A stretch of 64,000 nucleotides of DNA from NCBI GenBank assembly GCA_963716925.1, contig CAVQUX010000014.1, forward strand, positions 682,001 through 746,000, read 5' to 3'. The notes below the pieces were generated by a model. The model had not been told where the DNA came from, made no database searches, and saw only the letters and a list, made by a program, of their open reading frames with translations. The DNA is from DAISKN01 sp963716925 (lineage in GTDB: Bacteria; Acidobacteriota; Vicinamibacteria; Marinacidobacterales; SMYC01). This document shows, piece after piece, positions 35,157 to 43,863 of the stretch. Made by a program: the position numbers and the translations under genes. Numbering within the stretch: the first letter of the stretch is position 1; the number at the start of each line of letters is the position of its first letter.

Positions 35157-37262
35157 GTGCTCCTCTTCGGAGCCGCGTTTCTCCTCTCCTGCCAGCAAGG
35201 CGGATTCCGCTTCGCGCCGCGGCCTTCGCCCAACGTTCTGTTGGTGAGCATCGACACCCTCAGAGCCGATCACCTGGGCTGTTACGGGGCGAAAGCGAAG
35301 ACCCCGACCATCGACGGGCTCGCGGCGGACGGAGTTCTCTTCGAGCGCGCCGTTTCCCACGTGCCGCTCACCCTTCCCTCGCACGCCTCGCTCCTCACCG
35401 GCATCTATCCCATCGCCCACGGGATTCGCGACAACGGCGCATTCCGCCTGGCCCCCGTTCATCGCACGCTCGCGTCTCTCTTCCACGATCGCGGCTATCG
35501 CACCGGCGCTTTCGTGGGCTCGTTCCCGCTCGACTCCCGGTTCGGTCTCGACCAGGGCTTCGACGTGTACGACGACGTCAACGGCGAGGGGGCCTTCTAC
35601 GACATCAAGATCGCGGAGCGCCCGGCGGACGAAGTGCTGAAGCCCGCTGCCGCCTGGATCGAGAAGACCGCGGGAGATCCGTACTTCGCCTTCGTGCACT
35701 TGTACGACCCCCATAGTCCCTACGAGCCGCCGCCTCCCTTCGCCGAGCGCTTCGGGAGCGATCCCTATACCGGGGAGATCGCATACGTGGACGACGCGCT
35801 CGGACGATTCCTCTCGCGGCTCAGGGCCTCCGGCCGTATGGACAACACCGTCGTGGTGATTACCTCCGATCACGGCGAAGGGCTGGGCGAGCACGGCGAG
35901 AAGACGCACGGCATGTTCGCGTACGACTCGACGCTGCACGTCCCCCTCATCTTTCACTGGAAGGACTCGCTTCCTCGCGGGCTTCGCGTGTCTGCGCGCG
36001 TTCGCCTCATCGACGTGGCTCCGACTCTCGCGATGCTCGCCGGGCTTCCTGCGTTCCCCGGGTTCCAGGGGGAGCCGCTTCTCGAGGCGCTCGCGAATCG
36101 CGAGCCCGGGCCCGACAGGGAGAGTTACTTCGAGGCTTTGTCTTTCAACTTGAGTCGAAACTGGGCGCCCCTCACCGGGCTGTACCGGGAACGCTTCAAG
36201 TTCGTTCAGCTGCCCATTCCCGAGCTCTACGATTTGGAGGCCGATCCGGGGGAGACGGAGAACCTTTTACCCTCGAAGTCGGCCGATGAAGCTCGGATGC
36301 GACAGGCGCTGGGCGAACTCGTCCGGGGGAAAGGGTCGGACGAGGCCCGGGAAGCGGCGAAGGCGGAGCCCGACGCGGAGACGGTGGCACGGTTGAAGAC
36401 GCTGGGCTACGTCGTCGGGGAAATGGACCGGGACTCGACGCCGAATGGATTCACGGCGGAGGACGACCCCAAGAGGCTCGCCCCGCTCGCCGACAAGCTC
36501 GACGCGGGCACCAACGCTCGCATCGAGGGCCGACCGGAGGAGGCGGTCCGGCTCTACCGCGAGATTCTTCGAGACCGCCCGACCTTCACGCGAGCGTACA
36601 TCCTGCTCGCCCATGTTCTCGAGGGCACGGGTCGAGTCGACGAAGCAATCGACGTGCTGCAACAGGCGCTCGCGCGGGGTCAGGAGGCGGCCCCGATCTT
36701 CGGAATGCTGGGCTGGTGCCTCGAGAAAGCGGGGCGGGCGAAGGAGGCCATCGCCATGCTCCGAATCGCGCTCGACAAGGAGCCGGGAAACGTCGAAGCC
36801 TGGAACTCGCTCGCTCTCGCCCACGCTCAGCTGGGCGATCGGGAGGAGGCGCTCCGCGCTCTCGAGAGTCTGCTCGCCATCGACCCCGCCTATCCGAGCG
36901 CTCACGTCAATCGAGGAATGGTGTTGTTGGAAGTGAAGAACTATTCGGAGGCCGAGCAGAGTTTCCGACGCGCCCTCGCGCGCGACGATCGGATGGCGGA
37001 AGCCTGGAACGGACTGGGAGTGGCTGAAGCGGGAATGGGCCGCGACACCGAGGCGGTCGATGCGTGGAAGCGGGCGGTGGAGCTGGACCCGAGCGAGCTC
37101 GACGCGATGCTCAACCTCGCTCTGCTTCTGCGGCGGCTCCATCGCGAGTCCGAAGAAGCTCTCTACCTCGAGCGATTCCTGCGAGAGGCGCCGCCGGAGT
37201 ACAGGGTAGAGCGCAAGAGAGCGCGGGAGCGGTTGGCGCAGCTGGGCCTTTCCGTTTCTTGA
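35157..37262 (+). CDS. Sulfatase-fold/TPR lipoprotein copy 4 (intact)
   Basis: 701 residues from GTG 35157. The lipobox is LLSC, giving a very short signal. An ATG at 35140, preceded by GGAG at the right distance, would give MRLRAP joined to VLLFGAAFLLSC if one G is missing at about 35155; that is probably the true start. Catalytic domain: NVLLVSIDTLRADHLGCYG, SHVPLTLPSHASLLTG (Thr at the formylglycine position), FAFVHLYDPHSPYEPPPPF, ITSDHGEGLGEHGEKTHGMFAYD, FVQLPIPELYDLEADPGETENL. TPR repeats fill 450-695. It is the last of three tandem copies, 30 bp after copy 3, and is followed by the receptor 2 promoter. Confidence 0.85.
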   Translation: MLLFGAAFLLSCQQGGFRFAPRPSPNVLLVSIDTLRADHLGCYGAKAKTPTIDGLAADGVLFERAVSHVPLTLPSHASLLTGIYPIAHGIRDNGAFRLAPVHRTLASLFHDRGYRTGAFVGSFPLDSRFGLDQGFDVYDDVNGEGAFYDIKIAERPADEVLKPAAAWIEKTAGDPYFAFVHLYDPHSPYEPPPPFAERFGSDPYTGEIAYVDDALGRFLSRLRASGRMDNTVVVITSDHGEGLGEHGEKTHGMFAYDSTLHVPLIFHWKDSLPRGLRVSARVRLIDVAPTLAMLAGLPAFPGFQGEPLLEALANREPGPDRESYFEALSFNLSRNWAPLTGLYRERFKFVQLPIPELYDLEADPGETENLLPSKSADEARMRQALGELVRGKGSDEAREAAKAEPDAETVARLKTLGYVVGEMDRDSTPNGFTAEDDPKRLAPLADKLDAGTNARIEGRPEEAVRLYREILRDRPTFTRAYILLAHVLEGTGRVDEAIDVLQQALARGQEAAPIFGMLGWCLEKAGRAKEAIAMLRIALDKEPGNVEAWNSLALAHAQLGDREEALRALESLLAIDPAYPSAHVNRGMVLLEVKNYSEAEQSFRRALARDDRMAEAWNGLGVAEAGMGRDTEAVDAWKRAVELDPSELDAMLNLALLLRRLHRESEEALYLERFLREAPPEYRVERKRARERLAQLGLSVS

Positions 37263-37316
37263 ATTCGTTCTCAATTTCTTGAATCCATCCGCACGTACCG
37301 GTCTCCAATTTCTTGG
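37255..37316 (+). repeat. Short direct repeats TTTCTTG upstream of receptor 2
   Basis: TTTCTTGAAT at 37255-37264 and 37275-37284 (20 bp apart) and TTTCTTGG at 37309-37316. The first copy overlaps the stop codon of the sulfatase-like gene. The last forms part of TCCAA-N3-TTGG-like dyad symmetry about 100 bp upstream of the sigma-54 element, which could be an activator site. Confidence 0.4.
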
Positions 37317-37412
37317 CTCCGGACAACCGCCACTTTTCAATTCAATAATTTGAAATCGTCGCAACCCGCGCTCACTCATACGATTGGGTGTCGATGTGGA
37401 TAATACCTGCTA

Positions 37413-37429
37413 TTGGTACGCCATTTGCT
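37413..37429 (+). promoter_or_regulatory. Sigma-54 promoter of Oar-like receptor 2
   Basis: TTGGTACGCCATTTGCT, with 10 nt between GG (37415) and GC (37427). Predicted start near 37440, about 66 nt before the ATG. Confidence 0.75.
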
Positions 37430-37505
37430 TTTGAATCACGCGTTTCGCGGGGCACGTGCGTCCAGGAGTTTTCTTGAACGCCTGCACCATTCAAGGAGGA
37501 AACGC

Positions 37506-40373
37506 ATGAGATGGTTTTGTTGCTTCGTGCTGGCCGCCGCGCTCACGACGGGCGGCCTGGCGATGGCTCAGACGAGCGGCAGCATCGACGGAACGGTGCG
37601 CGACGCGCAGGGTCTGGTACTGCCCGGCGCGAGCGTCACCCTCACCGGTGCAGCCGTGCTCGGTCAGCGCACGGCGGCGACGGTCGAGGACGGCACCTAT
37701 CGGTTCCGCGACCTGCGTCCAGGTTCGTACAACATCCTCTACGAGCTATCCGGATTCCAGACGCTGAACCGCGAAGGGATCATCGTCGAGACCGGAAAGC
37801 TCGTCACCGTCAACGTCAACCTCAACCTGGCGACGGTATCGGAGACGGTCACCGTCACCGGCGAGTCACCGGTGGTCGACGTGAAGAACACTCGGCTCGG
37901 CGGCTCGTTCGATACCGCCGAGCTCCAGGACGTCCCGAGCGCGACGGACGTCTGGGCGGTTCTGGGGCAGACCCCTGGAATCCGGATGCTGGGATTCGAC
38001 GTCGGTGGCAGCCACAAGAGCCAGCAGACGGGCTACGAATCGTTCGGCATCCGCGGCCAGGCCCGGGTGCTCTCGGACGGTGTGGACTCGACCGAGGGGA
38101 CGGGCGGGACCGGCTTCTACTACGACTACTACTCCGTCGAGGAGTTCCAGGTCTCGGCGGGCGGCGCCGACGTGACCATGAACAGCCCCGGGGCCGCGGT
38201 CATCATGACCCTGAAGAGCGGCGGCAATGAGTTCTCGGGTCTGTACCACCTCGACTACGAAGGCGAGAGCATGGTCGGCGACAACTCGGACGCCGAGACC
38301 GAAGCTCGCGGCTATACCGGGAACCCCGTCCTTCTCTTCTGGGAAGGCCACGCCGACCTCGGTGGTCCGATCGTCAAGGACAAGGCGTGGTTCTACGGGA
38401 CGTACAACCACTTCAAGATCGACAAAGCGATCTCGGGCGTGAGCCAGGACATCGCCACCGACCTCGGGCTCTTCGACAACTTCGGCGGCAAGATCACGCT
38501 CCAGGCGACGCAGAAAGACCAGATCATTCTCTATAGCCAGTGGGGTCGAAAGCAGAAGCCGCAGCGCGGCCTCTCGCTGACCCGTCCGCCGGAGTCGATC
38601 CTGGCCCAGGACAGCTGGTCGTGGGATCACAAGGCCGAGTGGCAGCGGGTCTGGAACGACCGGACCTTCACCAACGTACAGGCGAAGCACTTTGGCTTCG
38701 TCTGGCCCATGGTTCCTGCCGTCGACCCCACGACGAACCCCGCGCGGCGCGACACCGCGACCGGCATCTACTCCGGCGCCGGTTTCCAGAGCCCCACGGT
38801 TCCGCCGTTCACCTTCCCGCGTTGGAAACCGCAGTTCACGGCGACCACCAACTACTACGTGCCCAACAAGGCAGGAAGCCACGACTTCAAGTTCGGGTTC
38901 GATTACTGGATCGACAGCAGCCAGCTCAACTACAACTCGAACTCCGGGGACATCTTCTACCTCGACAACAGCCGCCTCGGCCGTCCCCACAACGTGGACG
39001 AGATCCAGTTCATGAGCACGCCGCTCAATACCGTCGACAACCGGGACACTCACACCGATTTCTTCGCCCAGGACACCTGGGGAATCTCCGATCGGGTGAC
39101 CGTCAACCTCGGATTCCGGTTCGGGCGACAGGTCCTCGGGTACCAGGAAGGCACGTTGAACCCGAACCTCACGTTCCCCGATCCTCGAACGGGTGAGCCC
39201 ATCTTCGGCGGGGGAACCACTCCCGGCGCGACGCTCGCGACGTGGAACACCTTCGCCCCCCGGCTCGGGATCACGTACGACGTGAGCGGCACGGGAAAGA
39301 CCGTGCTCAAGGGCTACTTCGGCCGCTACTACGTGAACGTGGCCGACCTGCTTGCGGCGGGAAACCCGGCTGCGCTCCAGTGGAAGCGATTCAAGTTCGC
39401 GGACCCGAACGGCAACGGCGTTTTCGACGGCCCCCAGGAGATCGGGGCTTTCGTGAGTCAGTCGGGCGCCGGCGGAGCGGCTCCGGTCGTGAGCTTCGAT
39501 CCCTCCTATGCCGACGAGTTCAGCGCTTCGATCGAGCACGAGATCGCGCCCGACACCGGCTTCCGCTTCTCCTACGTGAGGAAGCAGCTCAGGAACGCCA
39601 TCGCTTCCTCGTCCACGTTCTTCCCCCTGCAGTCGCAGGCCATTGCTCTGGCGCAAGGCCAGGGCGTTCCCTGCGGCGACGCTGCCTTCCCCTGCCCCAC
39701 CAACGACATCACGGGCGCGCCGATCAACCTTCTGCGTCTGCCCGACGGCTTCGTGGACGGGGGAGGGGTCCTGACCAACTTCCCCGAGCCGTTCGACAAA
39801 ATGGACTACGACACCATCGATATCTCGATGGACCGACGGTTCTCGGAGAAGTTCTTCCTCCAGGGGAACTTCGACTACCAGTGGCGCGACGAGGTGCGTA
39901 TCCCGACGCAGGAGACCACCTCGCCTCTCAACTCGGACCCGATCCAGGTGGCTTTCGGCCAGAACCACAGCGCCGACGTGAGCCAGCGTCAGCAGACGAC
40001 CACATGGCAGTTCAAGGTCCTCGGTCGCTACGTTCTACCTCACGACATCGCGGTGTCGGGGAACGTCCGGGTCTCGAGCGGTTGGCCGTGGGCGGCGATC
40101 CAGTCCGTGGACGTGCCGGGATCCGGTACGCGGGACATCTTCACCACGGACCTCGACCAGCGGTCGCAGACGGTTCCCATCGTCGATTTCCGCGCGGAGA
40201 AGGCGTTCTCCCTCGGCGGTCGCCATCGCATCACCGGAATGGTCGACTTCTACAACATCTTCAACAGCAATGCGGAGACCAACTTCATCGTGCGCACCGG
40301 TCCGGCGTACCAGGATCTCATCGCGGTTCTCGACTCTCGGACGATAAAGCTCGGCATCCGCTACCAGTTCTAG
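37506..40373 (+). CDS. Oar-like TonB-dependent receptor 2 (intact)
   Basis: 955 residues. ATG 37506 lies behind AAGGAGGAAACGC; the longer frame from 37413 is promoter and leader. Signal peptide (MRWFCCFVLAAALTTGGLAMAQ), carboxypeptidase-regulatory domain (about 25-110: GSIDGTVRDAQGLVLPGASVTLTG ... YELSGFQTLNREGI), plug (about 125-235: VVDVKNTRLGGSFDTAELQDVPSATDVWAVLGQTPG) and a barrel of roughly 700 residues ending IKLGIRYQF with the terminal Phe of outer-membrane proteins. KQLRN, DYQWR and YYVPNKAGSHDFKFG blocks are shared with receptors 1 and 3. Oar-type proteins are large outer-membrane proteins linked to development or uptake in other bacteria; the ligand here is unknown. Confidence 0.88.
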   Translation: MRWFCCFVLAAALTTGGLAMAQTSGSIDGTVRDAQGLVLPGASVTLTGAAVLGQRTAATVEDGTYRFRDLRPGSYNILYELSGFQTLNREGIIVETGKLVTVNVNLNLATVSETVTVTGESPVVDVKNTRLGGSFDTAELQDVPSATDVWAVLGQTPGIRMLGFDVGGSHKSQQTGYESFGIRGQARVLSDGVDSTEGTGGTGFYYDYYSVEEFQVSAGGADVTMNSPGAAVIMTLKSGGNEFSGLYHLDYEGESMVGDNSDAETEARGYTGNPVLLFWEGHADLGGPIVKDKAWFYGTYNHFKIDKAISGVSQDIATDLGLFDNFGGKITLQATQKDQIILYSQWGRKQKPQRGLSLTRPPESILAQDSWSWDHKAEWQRVWNDRTFTNVQAKHFGFVWPMVPAVDPTTNPARRDTATGIYSGAGFQSPTVPPFTFPRWKPQFTATTNYYVPNKAGSHDFKFGFDYWIDSSQLNYNSNSGDIFYLDNSRLGRPHNVDEIQFMSTPLNTVDNRDTHTDFFAQDTWGISDRVTVNLGFRFGRQVLGYQEGTLNPNLTFPDPRTGEPIFGGGTTPGATLATWNTFAPRLGITYDVSGTGKTVLKGYFGRYYVNVADLLAAGNPAALQWKRFKFADPNGNGVFDGPQEIGAFVSQSGAGGAAPVVSFDPSYADEFSASIEHEIAPDTGFRFSYVRKQLRNAIASSSTFFPLQSQAIALAQGQGVPCGDAAFPCPTNDITGAPINLLRLPDGFVDGGGVLTNFPEPFDKMDYDTIDISMDRRFSEKFFLQGNFDYQWRDEVRIPTQETTSPLNSDPIQVAFGQNHSADVSQRQQTTTWQFKVLGRYVLPHDIAVSGNVRVSSGWPWAAIQSVDVPGSGTRDIFTTDLDQRSQTVPIVDFRAEKAFSLGGRHRITGMVDFYNIFNSNAETNFIVRTGPAYQDLIAVLDSRTIKLGIRYQF

Positions 40374-40401
40374 CGCGGGCCGACTGAAGCGATCGATAGG
40401 C

Positions 40402-40433
40402 GCGCGGGTGGAGACAGCTCCACCCGCGCTTTT
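40402..40433 (+). terminator. Rho-independent terminator after receptor 2
   Basis: Perfect 12-bp stem GCGCGGGTGGAG / CTCCACCCGCGC, loop ACAG, followed by TTTT. It lies between the convergent receptor and cytochrome genes. Confidence 0.9.
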
Positions 40434-40450
40434 CTCTGCGCCAGACGGGG

Positions 40451-42364
40451 CTAGGGATTGGATAACGTCGCCAGGAGCGCCTGCGCCGAGGCGTAGAACG
40501 AGCTGTCGCTACCCACTTTCTTGAGCAGGTCTCTCGCCTCTTCCTTCCGACCCTCCCCCAGACGGGCCAGGGCACGGTAATACGTGGCGCCGTCCTGAGT
40601 CGGGTCCAGCTGGAGGCTCGTCTCGAAAGCGGGGGCGGCAGAAGCGAGGTCGTGGTTGAGCACGTGGAATTTCCCGAGAGCGAGCTGGGTGGGGGCGTGG
40701 TCGGGAGACGTCGCCGCGCGCGCGGCGTAGAGCTTCTTCGCTTCTTCGAACTTCGCGTCCGCTTCCCCCTCGAGGCTCTGGACTCCGAGGGTCACGAGAG
40801 CGAAGGCCGCACCCATGCGGACCGCCGCCGCCTCGTCGTCGAGGGCCCTCGAAAGGAACGGAGTGACGCTCTCGACCCGCGACCGGTCGAGCTTTCCCAA
40901 CTGCGGCATCGCGATGGCGCGGATGACGGGCTCCTTCGAGGCGAAGGCGCGCAGGAGCGCCGGCTGCACCCGGGGATCCGAAGGGAAGCTCCCCAGGTAG
41001 CCGACGGCGTTCGCGCGGATCAGGGGCGGCTCCGATTCGTTCGCCGCGAGGGCGACGAGACGCGCCACGACCTCGGGATCGTCTCCCGCTCTCGCGCGGC
41101 TGAAGATGTCCGCTCGATCGAGAAGCTTCTGGCGGCGCGCCCGGCTTCCGGGAAACCACGAATCGATCGTCTCCGCCGCCCAGGCGGGCGTCCGATCCTC
41201 GTGGCAGTTGTTGCAGGCGTTCGGGATTCCGTGGCGCTCGGTGTTCTCGGGCGCGGGGAGGCCGATGCCGTGATCGCGAATCTTCGCTTTGATGCTGACG
41301 ACGTTCCGGGGCATGTGGCACTCGACGCAGGAGCTGCCGGCGCTCGCCGCCTGGTGGCGGGTGTGGGCCGGGACGTCGTTCGCGACGGCCTCGTGGCACC
41401 GCGTGCAGATCGCGCTCGACTCGGGACGGATCGCGGAGTTCTTCTCGATCTCCGTGTCGTGCGGGTCGGTATGGCAGTCGACGCAGGTGACCCCGCCTTC
41501 GAGATAGCAGCGGCTGAGCCACAGACCGAGGGTGTCGTTCGAGAAGCGCCGGGTCGAACCGTCTACGTACCAGGCAGGGTCGTGGTCCTGGGGGAGGCCG
41601 TACTCGAGCTGCGGGAAGAAGTAGTCGTAGTAGTTGCGGCCGGCGGTGAAGTCGAGCGAGATCGCGTCCCGCAGCGAATGGCACTGGCCGCAGGTCGCGG
41701 TGCTCCGCGCGGGGTCGAGCCGGGTCTGGACGACGATGGCGCTGTCTCCCACCTGCGCTGGCCCGCGGGAATTCGTATAGAGGGCGACGTGCTCGGCCCC
41801 GGGACCGTGGCAGCGCTCGCAGCTCGTTCCAAAGTCGACCCAGTCGGTATCGTAGGTTTTCGTGGCCAGGTCGAAGTTCTTCTCCTCCTGGCTCACGTGG
41901 CAGCCGAAACAGTTCAGGTTCCACACCTGGACGGCGACGCCGCGCTCGGGGTCCGGGCCCACGATCTCCATGTTGTGGAACCACTCCTTGCGGAGAACGT
42001 CCCAGGACGGCGGCAGCACCACGATGCGTCCGTCCTCGAGCCTCGTCAGGTAGTGTTGAATGCGGCGGTTTCCGAGAGTGTAGAGGATGCGGTGGCGTAC
42101 TTTCTTTCCCAGGAGCTTCGATTCCGTGATGAAGTACTTGCCGTCCTTCGCCTCGAGCCCGTAGTGCTCCCCGCGGAGCGTGACCTCGTTCACCGAGAAG
42201 TCCCCGCGGACTCCCTCGGGGCTCGCGGGACGCACCATCTTGCTGTGCCGGGAGGCATTCCAATGGTCGTAGACGTCGGCGTGGCAGCCGAGGCAGGCCT
42301 TCGCCCCCACGTAGCCGGGTGAGGCCGCGGCCAGAAGGAGGAGCATCCCGAACGATGCCAGCAT
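40451..42364 (-). CDS. Octaheme c-type cytochrome with HEAT and TPR repeats
   Basis: 637 residues from ATG 42364 (MLASFGMLLLLAAASPG is the signal segment). Eight CXXCH motifs are visible: CLGCH, CFGCH, CERCH, CGQCH, CVDCH, CTRCH, CVECH and CNNCH. The heme region (about 20-350) has the cytochrome c554-like YVGAKACLGCHADVYDHWNASRHSKM opening. It is followed by HEAT-like repeats (VVARLVALAANESEPPLIRANAVGYLGSF, AIAMPQLGKLDRSRVESVTPFL) and a few TPRs. Likely a periplasmic or secreted electron carrier whose repeats dock partners. It is divergent from the deiminase-like gene; their promoters share 58 bp. No dedicated reductase neighbours it, so the electron donor is unknown. Confidence 0.85.
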   Translation of the reverse strand: MLASFGMLLLLAAASPGYVGAKACLGCHADVYDHWNASRHSKMVRPASPEGVRGDFSVNEVTLRGEHYGLEAKDGKYFITESKLLGKKVRHRILYTLGNRRIQHYLTRLEDGRIVVLPPSWDVLRKEWFHNMEIVGPDPERGVAVQVWNLNCFGCHVSQEEKNFDLATKTYDTDWVDFGTSCERCHGPGAEHVALYTNSRGPAQVGDSAIVVQTRLDPARSTATCGQCHSLRDAISLDFTAGRNYYDYFFPQLEYGLPQDHDPAWYVDGSTRRFSNDTLGLWLSRCYLEGGVTCVDCHTDPHDTEIEKNSAIRPESSAICTRCHEAVANDVPAHTRHQAASAGSSCVECHMPRNVVSIKAKIRDHGIGLPAPENTERHGIPNACNNCHEDRTPAWAAETIDSWFPGSRARRQKLLDRADIFSRARAGDDPEVVARLVALAANESEPPLIRANAVGYLGSFPSDPRVQPALLRAFASKEPVIRAIAMPQLGKLDRSRVESVTPFLSRALDDEAAAVRMGAAFALVTLGVQSLEGEADAKFEEAKKLYAARAATSPDHAPTQLALGKFHVLNHDLASAAPAFETSLQLDPTQDGATYYRALARLGEGRKEEARDLLKKVGSDSSFYASAQALLATLSNP

Positions 42365-42408
42365 CAAGAGAAACAGTAGCGCAAAGGCTGAGCCGCTACC
42401 ACTTGGGC

Positions 42409-42414
42409 TAGACT
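42409..42414 (+). promoter_or_regulatory. -10 box TAGACT before the deiminase-like gene
   Basis: TAGACT ends 8 nt before ATG 42423, with no Shine-Dalgarno. Confidence 0.45.
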
Positions 42415-42422
42415 CGGCGTCG

Positions 42423-43505
42423 ATGGTCGATCTGACCCGCCGAGAGCTCCTCGGCTTCGGCGCTGCCTCACTTCTGCGACTCCCGGAGCGCGAAAGACCC
42501 GTAGTGCGGCCAGAGTACGAAAGGACTCTCGAGCGAGCGCTGGTCCTGTTCCCGGATGCTTCGCGCGACACCGAGCCTTCGGTGCTTTCCCGGTTCCTCG
42601 AGGCCGCGTTCGGGGATCTGCGGAGAGTCCTACCTTCTTATACGACGCTCGAGGTCGCCGCCCGGAGAGAGCTGACGGTGCTCGAGGGGGCACGACTTCA
42701 CCGGGTGGAGGACCCCGGTGTCGAGATCGAGCTCTGGGCGCAGGACGTCGGAGAGCCCGTCTTCCTCGACGGGCGCGAGCGGTTTCTCGTCGCCTCGCCC
42801 ATGCCCGAGTCGATGGGACCGGCGAGCGGAATGTCGGTCTCCCGCAAGCGTGTGGCGGAGCTCGTCTTCGGAAAGGACTCCGTCCTCGAGGCGCCCTTCG
42901 TTTTCGAGGGCGGTAATCTCGCGTTCGACGGGAGCCGGATTCTCGTCGGCGGAAACGACGTCTCGAGAACGATTGCCGCTTCGGGTGAGACCCGCTCCCG
43001 ACGCCAGGTGCTTCTGGACGTCTCGCGGACGTTCGCGGGAATCGAAGCCGTCGAGGTGGGAAACGAGCCGCAGAGTCCGCTCCTTCAACACCTGGACCAG
43101 TCCTTCGTTCTGCTCGACGACCGGGTGGCGGTCGCCTGCCGCCTCGAAGGCGGGGGCCTCGAGAAGGAAGAGCGCCAGCTCCGGCAGTGCGCCGAGCAGC
43201 TCCGCGACCTGGGCTACCGGGTCAAGTTTCTCGACCATCGGGCATCCGACCTCACGAGCTATCGTTCGTCCATCAACGTCGTTCCGTTCTTCGACCGGGA
43301 GTCGGGGCGGAAGAGAGTTCTCCTGCCGGTCTTTCCGGGAGAGCTCCGCGAGGACGCGGTCGTGGCGGAACGAAAGGCGCTCCTGGGGAAGGCGGCGAGG
43401 GCCTTCGACCTCTACCGCGACCTCGGTTACGAGCCGAGCCCGCTCCGTGACGTCACTCATCCTCTGGGGGGCAACACTCATTGCATCCTGAACGTGCTCT
43501 CTTGA
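42423..43505 (+). CDS. Tat-exported guanidino-group-modifying enzyme (deiminase/amidinotransferase fold)
   Basis: 360 residues. The N-terminus DLTRRELLGFGAASLL is a twin-arginine signal (Arg6-Arg7). The rest carries the scattered motifs of the guanidino-group-modifying superfamily (agmatine/peptidylarginine deiminase, amidinotransferase): IELWAQDVGEPVF, FVFEGGNLAFDGSRILVGGND, LLQHLDQSFVLLDD with the His-Asp pair, INVVPFF, and the C-terminal catalytic Cys354 in HPLGGNTHCILNVLS. All residues needed for thiol-based hydrolysis of a guanidinium group appear to be present. Export is unusual because agmatine deiminases are cytoplasmic, so a periplasmic peptidylarginine-deiminase-like role is possible. 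A short remnant follows, starting inside its stop codon. Confidence 0.7.
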   Translation: MVDLTRRELLGFGAASLLRLPERERPVVRPEYERTLERALVLFPDASRDTEPSVLSRFLEAAFGDLRRVLPSYTTLEVAARRELTVLEGARLHRVEDPGVEIELWAQDVGEPVFLDGRERFLVASPMPESMGPASGMSVSRKRVAELVFGKDSVLEAPFVFEGGNLAFDGSRILVGGNDVSRTIAASGETRSRRQVLLDVSRTFAGIEAVEVGNEPQSPLLQHLDQSFVLLDDRVAVACRLEGGGLEKEERQLRQCAEQLRDLGYRVKFLDHRASDLTSYRSSINVVPFFDRESGRKRVLLPVFPGELREDAVVAERKALLGKAARAFDLYRDLGYEPSPLRDVTHPLGGNTHCILNVLS

Positions 43506-43642
43506 TGAACGGGAAGCGCATCCTCCTGCTCGCGGGAATGGCTTCCCTCTCCTCAAGCGGCCCGTCGGAGACGTTACGGCGCGGACATCCAGAAAACCCG
43601 CGGACTGCTCCGGGAGTGGCAGGGTAAAGATCCAACAAATTG
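43505..43642 (+). pseudogene. Short coding remnant after the deiminase-like gene
   Basis: An ATG overlapping the previous stop (TGATG) opens MNGKRILLLAGMASLSSSGPSETLRR, which stops after 40 codons. In the next frame the continuation reads YGADIQKTRGLLREWQGKDPTN and ends at a TGA at 43640-43642. Joined by a frameshift near 43575 this gives a roughly 45-residue exported-looking peptide. I do not recognise it. It may be a small real gene with one sequence error, or the tail of a decayed gene. Confidence 0.35.
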
Positions 43643-43652
43643 AAGGTTGGAT
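43630..43652 (+). promoter_or_regulatory. Inverted repeat, candidate enhancer site upstream of receptor 3
   Basis: ATCCAA-N11-TTGGAT (23 bp), extended by one G/C pair to give perfect 8-bp arms. It lies 107 bp upstream of the -24 element and matches the receptor 1 site in length, arms and most of the spacer. Confidence 0.5.
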
Positions 43653-43757
43653 CCGAAGATCGGAATATCCAGTTCAGAGCGGAGATGTCGCCGCCTTTCA
43701 ACACTGTACAACTTCCGATTATTCAACGCCTTAAGTCGACGGTTTCCCGGAGACTCA

Positions 43758-43774
43758 GTGGCATATCGCTTGCT
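43758..43774 (+). promoter_or_regulatory. Sigma-54 promoter of Oar-like receptor 3
   Basis: GTGGCATATCGCTTGCT, with 10 nt between GG (43760) and GC (43772). Predicted start near 43785, about 79 nt before the ATG. Confidence 0.75.
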
Positions 43775-43863
43775 ATAGCGGAAGAGGCCGCCGGTCTCTG
43801 TGTCAACGCCTCGTCCCCGGGCGGTGGACTCTCAGGGGGGCGAAACTAGGAGGGATGGATATC

